23,388 bases of DNA from an uncultured Variovorax sp. (GTDB taxonomy: Bacteria; Pseudomonadota; Gammaproteobacteria; Burkholderiales; Burkholderiaceae): NCBI GenBank assembly GCA_946478645.1, contig CAMLCW010000032.1:1-23388 (forward strand), read 5' to 3'. Positions within the stretch are counted from its first letter, which is position 1; each line of letters begins with the position of its first letter. Positions 1 through 7,414 of the stretch are shown one piece after another. The notes under the pieces were generated by a model that was not told the DNA's origin, did not search any database, and saw only the letters and a program-made list of their open reading frames with translations. The position numbers and the translations under genes were made by a program.

Positions 1-870
1 CCGCAGCGACGCCAGGAACTCCGGCCAGCCGCGGGCGGGCCGGCCCAGCAGCATCGAGAGCACGCGCGCATTGCCCGCGGGCATGCCGTGGCGGTCGTAG
101 TCGTCGAACATCGCGAGGATCTGCGCTACCTCCTCGTCGCGGAAACGCTCGAAGAACGGCTGCGTCCGCGCATGGGCGAGATAGGCCTCCGGCGCTTCCT
201 TCACCGCCACCACAGGCCGGCCCAGCGCCTCGCTCATCAACCCGGCGATCTGCGCTCGCGACAGGTAGGCGTCGGACCCGACCAGCTCGTAGGTGCCCAG
301 CGCGTGCCCGGGTTCGGTGAGCACGATCGCGGCCGCCTCCGCCACGTCATCGAGATCGACCCAGGTCAGCCGTCGATCCGGGTCGTAGGGCAACGGCCAG
401 CGGCCGTCCCTGGCGATCGCGGGCCAGGTCCAGCCGACGTTCTGCATGAAGTTGGTCGGCAGCAGCACCGTGTAGGGCAGGCCGCTGCGGTAGAGCTCGC
501 GCTGCACGATCTGCTTGGCCCAGTGGTAGTTGATGTTCTCGAGATAGGGCGCGATCACACCGTGCAGCACGAAGTGCGAGATGCCCGACCGCGCTGCCGC
601 CGCCACCACGCGGCGCCCCAGTTCGGGCTCGTCGACCGTGAGGCTCGGCGCAATGTGATAGACGCTGTCGGCGCCCTGCATCGCCCGCAGCAGGTCGGCA
701 CTGTCCCATTCGTTGCCGATCACCGGCTCCGCGCCCAGCGAGCGCACCAGCGCCGCGGAGGATTCGCGCCTGACCAGCGCGCGCGGGCACACGCCGCGCG
801 CCACCAGTTGGCGGATGAGGCGCGTGCCCGTCTGTCCGCTCGCGGCAGTGATGAGGATGGTCTTCGTCAT
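1..870 (-). CDS. NmrA-type NAD(P)-binding oxidoreductase (atypical SDR), 3' end outside window
   Basis: 290 residues are visible, read from ATG at 870 down to the window edge with no stop, so the C-terminus is missing. The N-terminus has the Rossmann glycine motif of atypical short-chain dehydrogenases (MTKTILITAASGQTGTRLI, residues 1-19). Later segments (VYHIAPSL, then LPTNFMQNVGW around residue 140) fit the NmrA/triphenylmethane-reductase-like group, which binds NAD(P)H and acts as a reductase or redox sensor in the cytoplasm. The classical YxxxK pair is not obvious, as is common in this group. The start is supported by an AAGGA-type ribosome site 8 nt upstream. It lies 21 bp after the DUF3237 gene and is probably co-transcribed with it, divergent from a LysR gene. 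The substrate cannot be read from the sequence. Confidence 0.85.
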   Translation of the reverse strand, partial: MTKTILITAASGQTGTRLIRQLVARGVCPRALVRRESSAALVRSLGAEPVIGNEWDSADLLRAMQGADSVYHIAPSLTVDEPELGRRVVAAAARSGISHFVLHGVIAPYLENINYHWAKQIVQRELYRSGLPYTVLLPTNFMQNVGWTWPAIARDGRWPLPYDPDRRLTWVDLDDVAEAAAIVLTEPGHALGTYELVGSDAYLSRAQIAGLMSEALGRPVVAVKEAPEAYLAHARTQPFFERFRDEEVAQILAMFDDYDRHGMPAGNARVLSMLLGRPARGWPEFLASLR

Positions 871-891
871 TCGGCGTCCTTCGGCTGCGCC

Positions 892-1392
892 CTACTTCAC
901 TTCGAGCAGCTCGAAGGCCACATGCGCCTGCGCACCGGTCTGGATCGAAAGGAAGCGGCCCAGCGCCTGCACGTCGTTGAGCCAGGCGTACTTCCTCGAG
1001 GCGGTCTCGAACTGCGGCGTGACGACGTAGTACCAGCGCGGCGCATCGATCCGTTCTCCGGCCATGAACAGCGACCAGCTCGCCTCGTCGGGCTTGCGCA
1101 GCACACCGCCGTAGGTCACGTACAGGAGTTCGCCGTCGTCGAGCCGGGCCATCATCCGCACGTCGATGCGCATGCTGCCGTTCGGCATCACCCGCACCCA
1201 GTCGCCCGTGGGATCGATCACCTCGGCATTGACCCGGCCGCGCAGCGTGCCGCCAGCCCTGGGGGTGAAGACCAGCAGGCTGGCACTGGGCGCCGACGGT
1301 GCGTGGAGCGGTGCGAAAAGCGACGCGAGGAACTCGGTGCGCAGCGGCGCCAGGGTGCCGGCGGCGGGCTGCGGGAGCGAAGTCAGGGTCAT
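892..1392 (-). CDS. DUF3237 family protein
   Basis: A 166-residue cytoplasmic protein of the DUF3237 (UPF0311) family, whose biochemical role is unknown. Family features seen are the central strand run with GELLYVTYGG, the WYYVVTPQFET segment and the C-terminal YAWLNDVQALGRF motif. Length fits the family (about 150 residues). I chose ATG 1392 (MTLTSLPQP) because family similarity begins shortly after it. Upstream in-frame ATGs at 1434 (MQACSSSIAL) and 1476 would add 14 or 28 residues with no family match, and none of the three has a strong ribosome site. It is the first gene of a probable two-gene unit with the NmrA-type oxidoreductase, divergent from the LysR gene at 1511. The pairing suggests a small, LysR-controlled aromatic or quinone-type metabolic function, which is inference. 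Confidence 0.8.
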   Translation of the reverse strand: MTLTSLPQPAAGTLAPLRTEFLASLFAPLHAPSAPSASLLVFTPRAGGTLRGRVNAEVIDPTGDWVRVMPNGSMRIDVRMMARLDDGELLYVTYGGVLRKPDEASWSLFMAGERIDAPRWYYVVTPQFETASRKYAWLNDVQALGRFLSIQTGAQAHVAFELLEVK

Positions 1393-1470
1393 GGTGAGGC
1401 CGCAGAGAGCGATCGATGAAGAACAAGCCTGCATTTGAAATTCATGCGCCTGTTGCCGCAATTCCCCGCA

Positions 1471-1489
1471 ATGCACATCACTTTTGCAT
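1471..1489. promoter_or_regulatory. Inverted repeat, possible LysR operator
   Basis: A perfect dyad ATGCA-N9-TGCAT sits 21 bp before the ATG of the LysR gene at 1511, inside the divergent interval towards the DUF3237 gene. LysR-type regulators usually bind short interrupted dyads in such shared intervals, so autoregulation and control of the divergent pair are plausible. It is only five base pairs per arm and could be chance. It would also fall inside the DUF3237 gene if the longest alternative start (1476) were used. Confidence 0.3.
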
Positions 1490-1510
1490 CTGGCGCACTA
1501 AACTGCCGCC

Positions 1511-2479
1511 ATGATTTCCAAGCCATCCGCGTCGGGTTCGGTCCCGGCAGCGCTGCGGCAGGCCAGCCAGCTCGACGAGATCCAGGCCTTCGTCGCCGTG
1601 GGCCGCGCCGGCAGCTTCTCCGCCGCGGCAGACATGCTGTCGAAGGACGCCTCGACCATCTCGCGGCGCATCGCCGCCCTCGAACAGCGGCTTGGCGTGC
1701 AACTGATCGCGCGCACCACACGTCGCCTTGCGATCACCGAGGCCGGCAAGAGCTACCTGGCGCGCATGAGTGCGGTCCTGGAGGAAATGGCGAATGCCGA
1801 TGCCGAGCTTTCGGCGCGCGGCGACCGGCCGCAGGGTCTGCTGCGCATCTCGCTGCCGCGCACCTACGGGCGGCTCTGGCTCGCGCCGCTGCTGCCGCGC
1901 TTCATGGCCGCCTATCCCGAGGTGCAACTCGACGTACGCTTCTCCGACCACTTCGTCGACCTGGTCAGCGATGACTTCGACGTCGCGGTGCGTCTCGGTG
2001 CGCTGCAGAGCAGCACGCTGGTCGCACGCAAGATCGGCGAGGTGCGCCGCCACGTGTACGCATCGGCCGCCTACCTGCGCACGCACGGAACGCCCGGCGA
2101 GCCGCGCGAACTCGCCGGGCACCGCTGCCTGGGTTTCGCGGGTTATCAGCGCAGCGCGGAATGGTCGCTGCGCAAGGGTCGCCAGCGCGTGACCGTCCAG
2201 GTCGCACTGGCGATGCACACCGACGATTCCGACTCGCTGATCACGGCCGCGGCGGAGGGCGCGGGCCTCGTCATCGCCACCGACTGGCTGGTCGAGAAGC
2301 ATCCGCTCGGCGGCAAGCTGCGGCCCGTGCTGGGCGACTGGGAAGTCGGCGAGCCCGGCGCGATCTACATCGTGACGCCGACAGCGAGCTTCCTGCCCGC
2401 GAAAGTGCGCGTGTTCATCGACATGGTGATCGGCGCGCTCAGGAAACAGCGCCCGGCAGCTTCGCCACCCGCTCGCTGA
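1511..2479 (+). CDS. LysR-family transcriptional regulator (first of three)
   Basis: A 322-residue DNA-binding regulator. The N-terminal winged helix-turn-helix is clear (ELDEIQAFVAV-type opening near residue 20, then SFSAAADMLSKDASTISRRI and ALEQRLGVQLIARTTR to about residue 80). The rest is a LysR substrate-binding fold starting near residue 105 (LLRISLPRTYGRLWLAPLL). It resembles the subgroup acting on nearby oxidoreductase genes. Start ATG 1511 gives an N-terminal extension of about 20 residues before the helix-turn-helix. It is divergent from the DUF3237/NmrA pair, its likely target. Its last 41 bp overlap the 3' end of the opposite-strand LysR gene. The ligand is unknown. Confidence 0.93.
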   Translation: MISKPSASGSVPAALRQASQLDEIQAFVAVGRAGSFSAAADMLSKDASTISRRIAALEQRLGVQLIARTTRRLAITEAGKSYLARMSAVLEEMANADAELSARGDRPQGLLRISLPRTYGRLWLAPLLPRFMAAYPEVQLDVRFSDHFVDLVSDDFDVAVRLGALQSSTLVARKIGEVRRHVYASAAYLRTHGTPGEPRELAGHRCLGFAGYQRSAEWSLRKGRQRVTVQVALAMHTDDSDSLITAAAEGAGLVIATDWLVEKHPLGGKLRPVLGDWEVGEPGAIYIVTPTASFLPAKVRVFIDMVIGALRKQRPAASPPAR

Positions 2480-3335
2480 GAAAGTCCACCAGCACGCGCA
2501 CGCGCAGCGGCTGGTGGCGGCGCGGGGCATGGAGCAGGTGCAGTTCCTGCGCCGGGCCGGTGTGGCGGCCGAGCACGCGCACCAGCCGTCCGTCGGCCAG
2601 GTGGTCCGCCACCATCCAGGTGGGCTGCAGCGAGAGGCCTGCGCCCGCCATGACGCTGTCGAGCAGGGCCACGGCATTGTTCACGCGGTAGCGGCTGCGC
2701 ACCGGCACGGTCACCGGGCCCTCGGGCCCCGTGAGCAACACGCCGTCATCGCCGGGCGCATAGCGCAGGTAGTCGTGCGCCACCAGGTCCTGCGGCTTGC
2801 GCGGCTTGCCGCGCGCGGCGATGTACGCAGGCGACGCCACCAGGATGCGCGGCCATGCGCCCAGATGGCGTGCGACCAGGTCCGGCGGCAACGCGCCGCC
2901 CACGCGCAGCGAGACATCGATCCGCTCCTCGCGCGGATCGATGAAGCGGTCGTCGAGCACCAGCTCGAGCTGGATCTCTGGGTACAGGCTCAAAAACTCC
3001 ACCGCCATGGCGTTGAGATGCCGCTGCCCGAGCGTGACCGGCGCACTCACACGCAGCAGGCCCTGGGGCTGCTGGACCTGCTCGCGCGCATCGGCCACGG
3101 CGTCGCCGTAGTCCTCGAGCAGGCGGCGGGCCCGTTCGTGGAAACGCTGCCCCTCCTCCGTCAGGCTCAGGCCGGTGGCCGCACGGCGCAGCAGCCGCAC
3201 GCCCAATGCGCGCTCCAGGCCCGCAACGAGCTTGCTGATGGTCGGCTGCGTGGTGTCGAGCGCACGCGCAGCGGCCGAGAGGCTGCCGAGATCGACGCTA
3301 TGAACAAAGGCCGACAGCGCGCGCAGGGTGTCCAC
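2439..3335 (-). CDS. LysR-family transcriptional regulator (second of three)
   Basis: A 298-residue regulator with a standard LysR layout. The N-terminal helix-turn-helix (residues 1-60: LRALSAFVHSVDLGSLSAAA, then TTQPTISKLVAGLERALGV) is followed by an effector-binding domain from about residue 90 (LLRVSAPVTLGQRHLN). The start is GTG at 3333-3335, giving the usual spacing to the helix-turn-helix; no good ribosome site precedes it. It is divergent from the exported SGNH hydrolase, which is its likely target, and converges on the other LysR gene with overlapping ends. Effector unknown. Confidence 0.92.
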   Translation of the reverse strand: MDTLRALSAFVHSVDLGSLSAAARALDTTQPTISKLVAGLERALGVRLLRRAATGLSLTEEGQRFHERARRLLEDYGDAVADAREQVQQPQGLLRVSAPVTLGQRHLNAMAVEFLSLYPEIQLELVLDDRFIDPREERIDVSLRVGGALPPDLVARHLGAWPRILVASPAYIAARGKPRKPQDLVAHDYLRYAPGDDGVLLTGPEGPVTVPVRSRYRVNNAVALLDSVMAGAGLSLQPTWMVADHLADGRLVRVLGRHTGPAQELHLLHAPRRHQPLRVRVLVDFLSERVAKLPGAVS

Positions 3336-3340
3336 GTTGT

Positions 3341-3355
3341 ATTCGATTCAGGAAT
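3341..3355. promoter_or_regulatory. T-N11-A type dyad, possible LysR box
   Basis: ATTC-N7-GAAT is a perfect interrupted dyad containing the T-N11-A spacing typical of LysR boxes. It lies in the shared 112-bp interval (3336-3447) between the second LysR gene and the SGNH hydrolase, starting 5 bp from the GTG of the regulator. Binding there would block the regulator's own initiation region, consistent with autorepression. The identification rests on pattern and position only. Confidence 0.35.
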
Positions 3356-3447
3356 GCAGTGGATGCGATTCTGCCACCTACCCATCGAACTTCGAATCCA
3401 TGAAAGTCGAGCCCAGGCCCTCCACCATCTCGAAAAAAGGATTCCAC

Positions 3448-4734
3448 ATGACTGCTGCATTCACACTCGGATCGATCGTGCGCCAGGCGGCGCTGGCCCT
3501 CACGCTGGCGGGCATGGCCGCCGGATCGACGGCGCAAACCGCGGCGCCCCCTGCCTACTGGAGCCCCAGCTGGATGGCCGCCACCCAGCCGCTGTGGGAC
3601 GACAGCTTCGTGCTGCCTTCGGGCGTTCCGTTGCAGTTCCATCGCCAGACGGTTCGCCAGATGGCACGGCTGAGCATCGGCGGCGCGCGGCTGCGCGTGG
3701 TGATCAGCAATGAAGGCGGCAACTCGCCGCTGCACATCGGCGCGGCCCGCGTGGCCCGGCATCTCGAAGGTTCGACGATCGTCGAGGGCTCCGACCGGGC
3801 GGTGCGCTTTGGCGGGCAGAGCGAGGTCACCGTGCCGCCCGGCGCGCGGCTCATCAGCGATCCGGTGGACCTGCCGCTCCCCGCGCTCAGCGAAGTCGCC
3901 GTGTCGCTCTACCTGCCCAGGCCCAGCCAGCCCGCGGGCTTTCACTTCGACGCACGGCAGACCGCCTACGTGGCCGATGGCGATCTCACCGCCGCACCGC
4001 GCCTGCCCGCTGCGTCCACCACGCAATGGACGACGCGCGTCTATGTCAGCGGCCTGATCGTCGAGACACCCAGGGCGCCCACCACCGTCGTCGCCCTGGG
4101 CGATTCGATCACCGACGGCAACGGTTCGACACCGGGCGCCAACACCCGCTGGCCCGATGCGCTGGCCCAGCGCCTCGCCGAGCGGAACGTGGGTGTGCTC
4201 AACGCCGGCATCTCCGGCGGCCGGCTGCTGAAGGACGGCATGGGCCGCGCCGCACTGGAACGCGTCGGCCGCGACGTGTTCTCGCAACCAGGCGTGCGCG
4301 CCATGGTGGTGATGCTGGGCACGAACGACATCGGCTGGCCCGGCGGCGCGTTCGCGCCCCAGGAGCGCGCCGTCCGCGCGGAAGAAGTCATCCAGGGATT
4401 TCGCCAACTGATCGAGATGGCGCATGCCCACAACGTGCGCATCATGGGTGCGACGATCCCACCCAACGAACGCGCGTTGGAGGGCACACCGCTCGTCGGC
4501 CACCACTCGCCCGAAAAGAACCAGGTGCGCGAAGCCGTCAACCGCTGGATTCGCGAGAGCGGCGCCTTCGATGCGGTGGTCGACTTCGATGCGCTGCTGC
4601 GCGACCCGGCGCGCCCGATCCGCATGCACAGCGCCATGGACTCCGGCGACCACCTGCATCCCGGCGACGCCGGCTACGCGGCGATGGCCGCGGCGATCGA
4701 TCTGGATGCGCTGCTGGGCGGGCCTGGGCGCTGA
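3448..4734 (+). CDS. Exported SGNH/GDSL hydrolase (XynE-like esterase)
   Basis: A 428-residue secreted serine esterase. A signal peptide is visible (residues 1-30, hydrophobic ALALTLAGMAAGS, then AQTAAPP). A beta-rich N-terminal domain (about 35-205) precedes the SGNH domain. Catalytic blocks are complete: GDSITDG with nucleophile Ser220, NAG with Gly254 (block II), GTND with Asn293 (block III), and DHLHPG with Asp401 and His404 (block V). The family removes acyl or acetyl groups from sugars or lipids; the substrate here is unknown. ATG 3448 was chosen because an AAAAAAGG ribosome site lies 7 nt upstream and the signal peptide starts there. A longer frame from GTG 3328 would overlap the divergent LysR gene and add 40 residues before the signal. 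Control by the divergent LysR regulator is likely. Confidence 0.9.
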   Translation: MTAAFTLGSIVRQAALALTLAGMAAGSTAQTAAPPAYWSPSWMAATQPLWDDSFVLPSGVPLQFHRQTVRQMARLSIGGARLRVVISNEGGNSPLHIGAARVARHLEGSTIVEGSDRAVRFGGQSEVTVPPGARLISDPVDLPLPALSEVAVSLYLPRPSQPAGFHFDARQTAYVADGDLTAAPRLPAASTTQWTTRVYVSGLIVETPRAPTTVVALGDSITDGNGSTPGANTRWPDALAQRLAERNVGVLNAGISGGRLLKDGMGRAALERVGRDVFSQPGVRAMVVMLGTNDIGWPGGAFAPQERAVRAEEVIQGFRQLIEMAHAHNVRIMGATIPPNERALEGTPLVGHHSPEKNQVREAVNRWIRESGAFDAVVDFDALLRDPARPIRMHSAMDSGDHLHPGDAGYAAMAAAIDLDALLGGPGR

Positions 4735-4770
4735 GCGGCCATGCGATGACGCCGCCGCCCCCCCAGCTTT

Positions 4771-5823
4771 CTAGAAACGGTGGCTCACGCCGATGCCGAA
4801 GGACGTGCCGTCACTACCGGGTTCGCCCACCGGAAGGCTGGCGAGCGTGGCGCTGGACCCGCCACGGTTCTTGAGGTGCAGCACGCGGCCATACAGCGTG
4901 GTGCGCTTGCTGAGGCTGTAGTCGTAGCCGAGCACCCACAGAACTTGCGCGCGCGCGCTGCCTTCGACGCGGCGTCGCGTCGCGCCCACCCGGAACTCCG
5001 ACGCGCCCACTTCCCAGGAAGCACCGAGATTGGCCATCGATGCGTCTTGAACGGCCCGATCTCCCGCATCCGCGTGGATGAAGTTGCCATACAAGCGCAC
5101 CGTGGGCGTGGCGTTGAAGTAGCCGCTGATGGCCTGGTACGTCGAGACGCGTGGATTCAATTGAGGCACTGCCGCGGTGCCACCATGGGTCTTCTGCAAT
5201 GCGTAGGAGATGTAGAAGCGCTCCGAGCGATAGCCGATGGACGCACCGAACAGATCGCCACTGTGGTTGCCTGCGGAGCCTGCCTCGCCGGATGAGAACG
5301 CAACATGCGCCGCGACGGGAAGGCTTTCGGGTGTGCGGTAGTACACCATGTTGCTGGCACGCGAAGCGTACCTGACCAGACCCGGCTGGCCGTCGTTGGC
5401 ACTGAGCAGGTTCAATGGAGAGAAGCTGGCGTTGATACCGAAGGGGTCCGCAGGCGCGAGCGAATTGAAGAGCGGCGTGAACATCCTGCCCGCGTCGACC
5501 CGGCCCCAGTGCCCGCCCACACCCACCGTGGAGGTGCGCGTGAAGGCGATGCTCGGGCCCGGCAAGTTGCCGGCGCCGGTGTCCGCATCGAATCCGGCCT
5601 CGAGCCTGAAGCTCGCAGACAGGCCGCCGCCAAGGTCTTCCTGCCCCGTGAAGCCGAAGCGCGAGGCCGCCACGCCGCCATCGGACAAGCCCGTCTCCGA
5701 CGCCCCGCCCATCTTCGCGTGTTGCACGAACTGATCGACGACGCCGTAGACCCTGACGCTGGACTGCGCCATGGCGGGCGAAACCGCGACAAGACCGAGC
5801 CCGATGGTGAAGAACTTTTTCAT
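4771..5823 (-). CDS. Gram-negative general porin (Burkholderiales trimeric porin family)
   Basis: A 350-residue outer-membrane beta-barrel porin. The signal peptide is MKKFFTIGLGLVAVSPAMAQ (residues 1-20), with mature start SSVRVYGVVD, the classic first strand of Bordetella/Burkholderia porins. The barrel shows repeated amphipathic strands, the FGFTGQEDLGGGLSA segment near residue 60 and a C-terminal GIGVSHRF, whose final Phe is the signal for the Bam complex. ATG 5823 was chosen over an upstream in-frame start at 5868 because the signal peptide begins there and AAAGG lies about 9 nt upstream. The gene follows sdaA on the same strand after 196 bp, so it may have its own promoter. In context it may admit the small-molecule substrate of the neighbouring catabolic genes, which is inference. 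Confidence 0.92.
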   Translation of the reverse strand: MKKFFTIGLGLVAVSPAMAQSSVRVYGVVDQFVQHAKMGGASETGLSDGGVAASRFGFTGQEDLGGGLSASFRLEAGFDADTGAGNLPGPSIAFTRTSTVGVGGHWGRVDAGRMFTPLFNSLAPADPFGINASFSPLNLLSANDGQPGLVRYASRASNMVYYRTPESLPVAAHVAFSSGEAGSAGNHSGDLFGASIGYRSERFYISYALQKTHGGTAAVPQLNPRVSTYQAISGYFNATPTVRLYGNFIHADAGDRAVQDASMANLGASWEVGASEFRVGATRRRVEGSARAQVLWVLGYDYSLSKRTTLYGRVLHLKNRGGSSATLASLPVGEPGSDGTSFGIGVSHRF

Positions 5824-5921
5824 GATGAGCGCCTTTGAGGCTCTGGAGGTTGCTGGATTCGGGCGCACGAATGCGGCGCAGCCAGCGACGGCCGCGGATG
5901 TGCATCTGCGCGAAAGGGATC

Positions 5922-5941
5922 CGGACCGATGACTCGGACCG
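5922..5941. promoter_or_regulatory. Direct repeat CGGACCG x2 upstream of porin
   Basis: Two perfect 7-bp copies of CGGACCG are spaced with a 13-bp period, about 100-120 bp upstream of the porin ATG in the 196-bp gap after sdaA. The position suits an activator or regulator site for an independent porin promoter. No regulator can be named, and in GC-rich DNA a chance repeat of this length is possible. Confidence 0.25.
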
Positions 5942-6019
5942 TGCGAGGTGCGGTGTCGGGACGCCGCTAGCTGTGTCTGCTCATCTGAACGCCTTTTTCT
6001 TGTCGGCAGCCGCGCATGG

Positions 6020-7399
6020 TCAGCACTCGACCACGTTGACCGCGAGCCCGCCGAGGCTCGTTTCCTTGTACTTGGTCATCATGTCGCGACCGGTTTCGCG
6101 CATCGTCTTCATGACCAAATCCAGCGAGACGTGGTGCGTGCCGTCACCCCGGAGTGCGATCCGCGCCGCGTTCAGCGCCTTGACGGCGCCCATCGCATTG
6201 CGCTCGATGCAGGGGATCTGCACCCTTCCGCCCACCGGATCGCAGGTGAGGCCCAGGTTGTGCTCCATGCCGATTTCCGCCGCGTTCTCGACCTGGCGCG
6301 GCGAGCCGCCGAGCACGGCGGCCAAGCCCGCCGCGGCCATCGAGCATGCGACGCCGACCTCCCCCTGGCAGCCCACCTCGGCACCGCTGATGGAGGCGTT
6401 CTCCTTGAACAGCAGCCCGATGGCGCCTGCCGTGAGCAAGAACTCGCGCACGCCGGCAGCGCTCGCGCCCGGGACGAAGCGCGTGTAGTAGTGCAGCGCC
6501 GCCGGGATGATGCCCGCTGCGCCATTGGTCGGTGCGGTCACCACGCGGCCGCCCGCTGCGTTCTCCTCGTTGACCGCCATGGCACACAGGTTGACCCAGT
6601 CGATCGCGGCCAGCGGATCGTCCGCGCGTTGGGCCGTCGCGTCTTCGAGCGCGCGGAACATCTCGGGCGCGCGGCGACGGATGCGCAACGCGCCCGGCAG
6701 CGCGCCCGGGCTTCGGCAGCCCCGCGCAACGCAAGCCTGCATGGCGTCCCAGATGCGGTCCAGCCCGAGGTCGATGCCTGCATCGTCTCGCCACACGCGC
6801 TCGTTGACGCGCATGACGCCGGCGATGTCCAGCCGGTTTTCTTCCGCGGCCGCCAGCAGGCCATGCGCGGTCTTGAATGCCATGGGCAGCGGCTGCGCAA
6901 GCGACGCGGTCTCCGGCGCGGCAAGCGCCTCGTCGGTCACGATGAAGCCGCCTCCGATCGAGTAGTAGCGCTGCGCCACCAGCGCGTTGCCCTCTGCATC
7001 GAAGGCCGAAACCTGCATGCCGTTGCTGTGGTGCGCCAGTGTCTCGCCACGCAGGAACAGCATGTCGCGCGCCTCATCGAACGCGAGCGCTTGCTGCCCG
7101 TCCAGGCGAATGCGGCCGCTTTGCCGTATCTCGTCGATGCGCGCAGGCATGGTGTCCGGATCGACAGCCTCCGGGGTCTGGCCTTCGAGACCGAGCAGGA
7201 TGGCAGTGTCGGTGGCATGGCCCTTGCCCGTTGCGGCCAGCGAGCCGTACAACCGGACTTCCACGCGCGCGCAGCGGCGCAGATGCCCGCTGTGCGTCAG
7301 GCCGGTGGCAAAGCGTGCCGCGGCCCGCATCGGCCCGACCGTGTGCGACGACGAGGGTCCGATGCCGATCCTGAACAGGTCGAAGATGCTGTGCGCCAC
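6020..7399 (-). CDS. sdaA: L-serine dehydratase (L-serine ammonia-lyase), iron-sulfur type, single chain
   Basis: 459 residues, the usual length of single-chain bacterial L-serine deaminases. It converts L-serine to pyruvate and ammonia in the cytoplasm using a [4Fe-4S] cluster. The N-terminal beta domain opens with the family signature [20 protein letters not shown]. The catalytic alpha domain contains [15 protein letters not shown]. Cluster cysteines are Cys344 (GCQGEVG), Cys386 and Cys397 ([12 protein letters not shown]), with the spacing of the structurally known Legionella enzyme. The C-terminal cysteine (VNVVEC, Cys459), whose tail reaches the active site in that enzyme, is present. The start is GTG 7397-7399; the conserved N-terminus leaves little alternative. 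Only 15 bp separate it from the upstream NylB-like hydrolase, so the two are very probably co-transcribed. That suggests serine is a product of the hydrolase. Confidence 0.96.
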   Translation of the reverse strand: MAHSIFDLFRIGIGPSSSHTVGPMRAAARFATGLTHSGHLRRCARVEVRLYGSLAATGKGHATDTAILLGLEGQTPEAVDPDTMPARIDEIRQSGRIRLDGQQALAFDEARDMLFLRGETLAHHSNGMQVSAFDAEGNALVAQRYYSIGGGFIVTDEALAAPETASLAQPLPMAFKTAHGLLAAAEENRLDIAGVMRVNERVWRDDAGIDLGLDRIWDAMQACVARGCRSPGALPGALRIRRRAPEMFRALEDATAQRADDPLAAIDWVNLCAMAVNEENAAGGRVVTAPTNGAAGIIPAALHYYTRFVPGASAAGVREFLLTAGAIGLLFKENASISGAEVGCQGEVGVACSMAAAGLAAVLGGSPRQVENAAEIGMEHNLGLTCDPVGGRVQIPCIERNAMGAVKALNAARIALRGDGTHHVSLDLVMKTMRETGRDMMTKYKETSLGGLAVNVVEC

Positions 7400-7414
7400 C
7401 GGGTGTCCCGTTTC

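Noticed and set aside
88..1419. Plus-strand frame across the NmrA and DUF3237 genes
   Set aside because: Antisense shadow; both minus-strand genes show family motifs and ribosome-site or context support.
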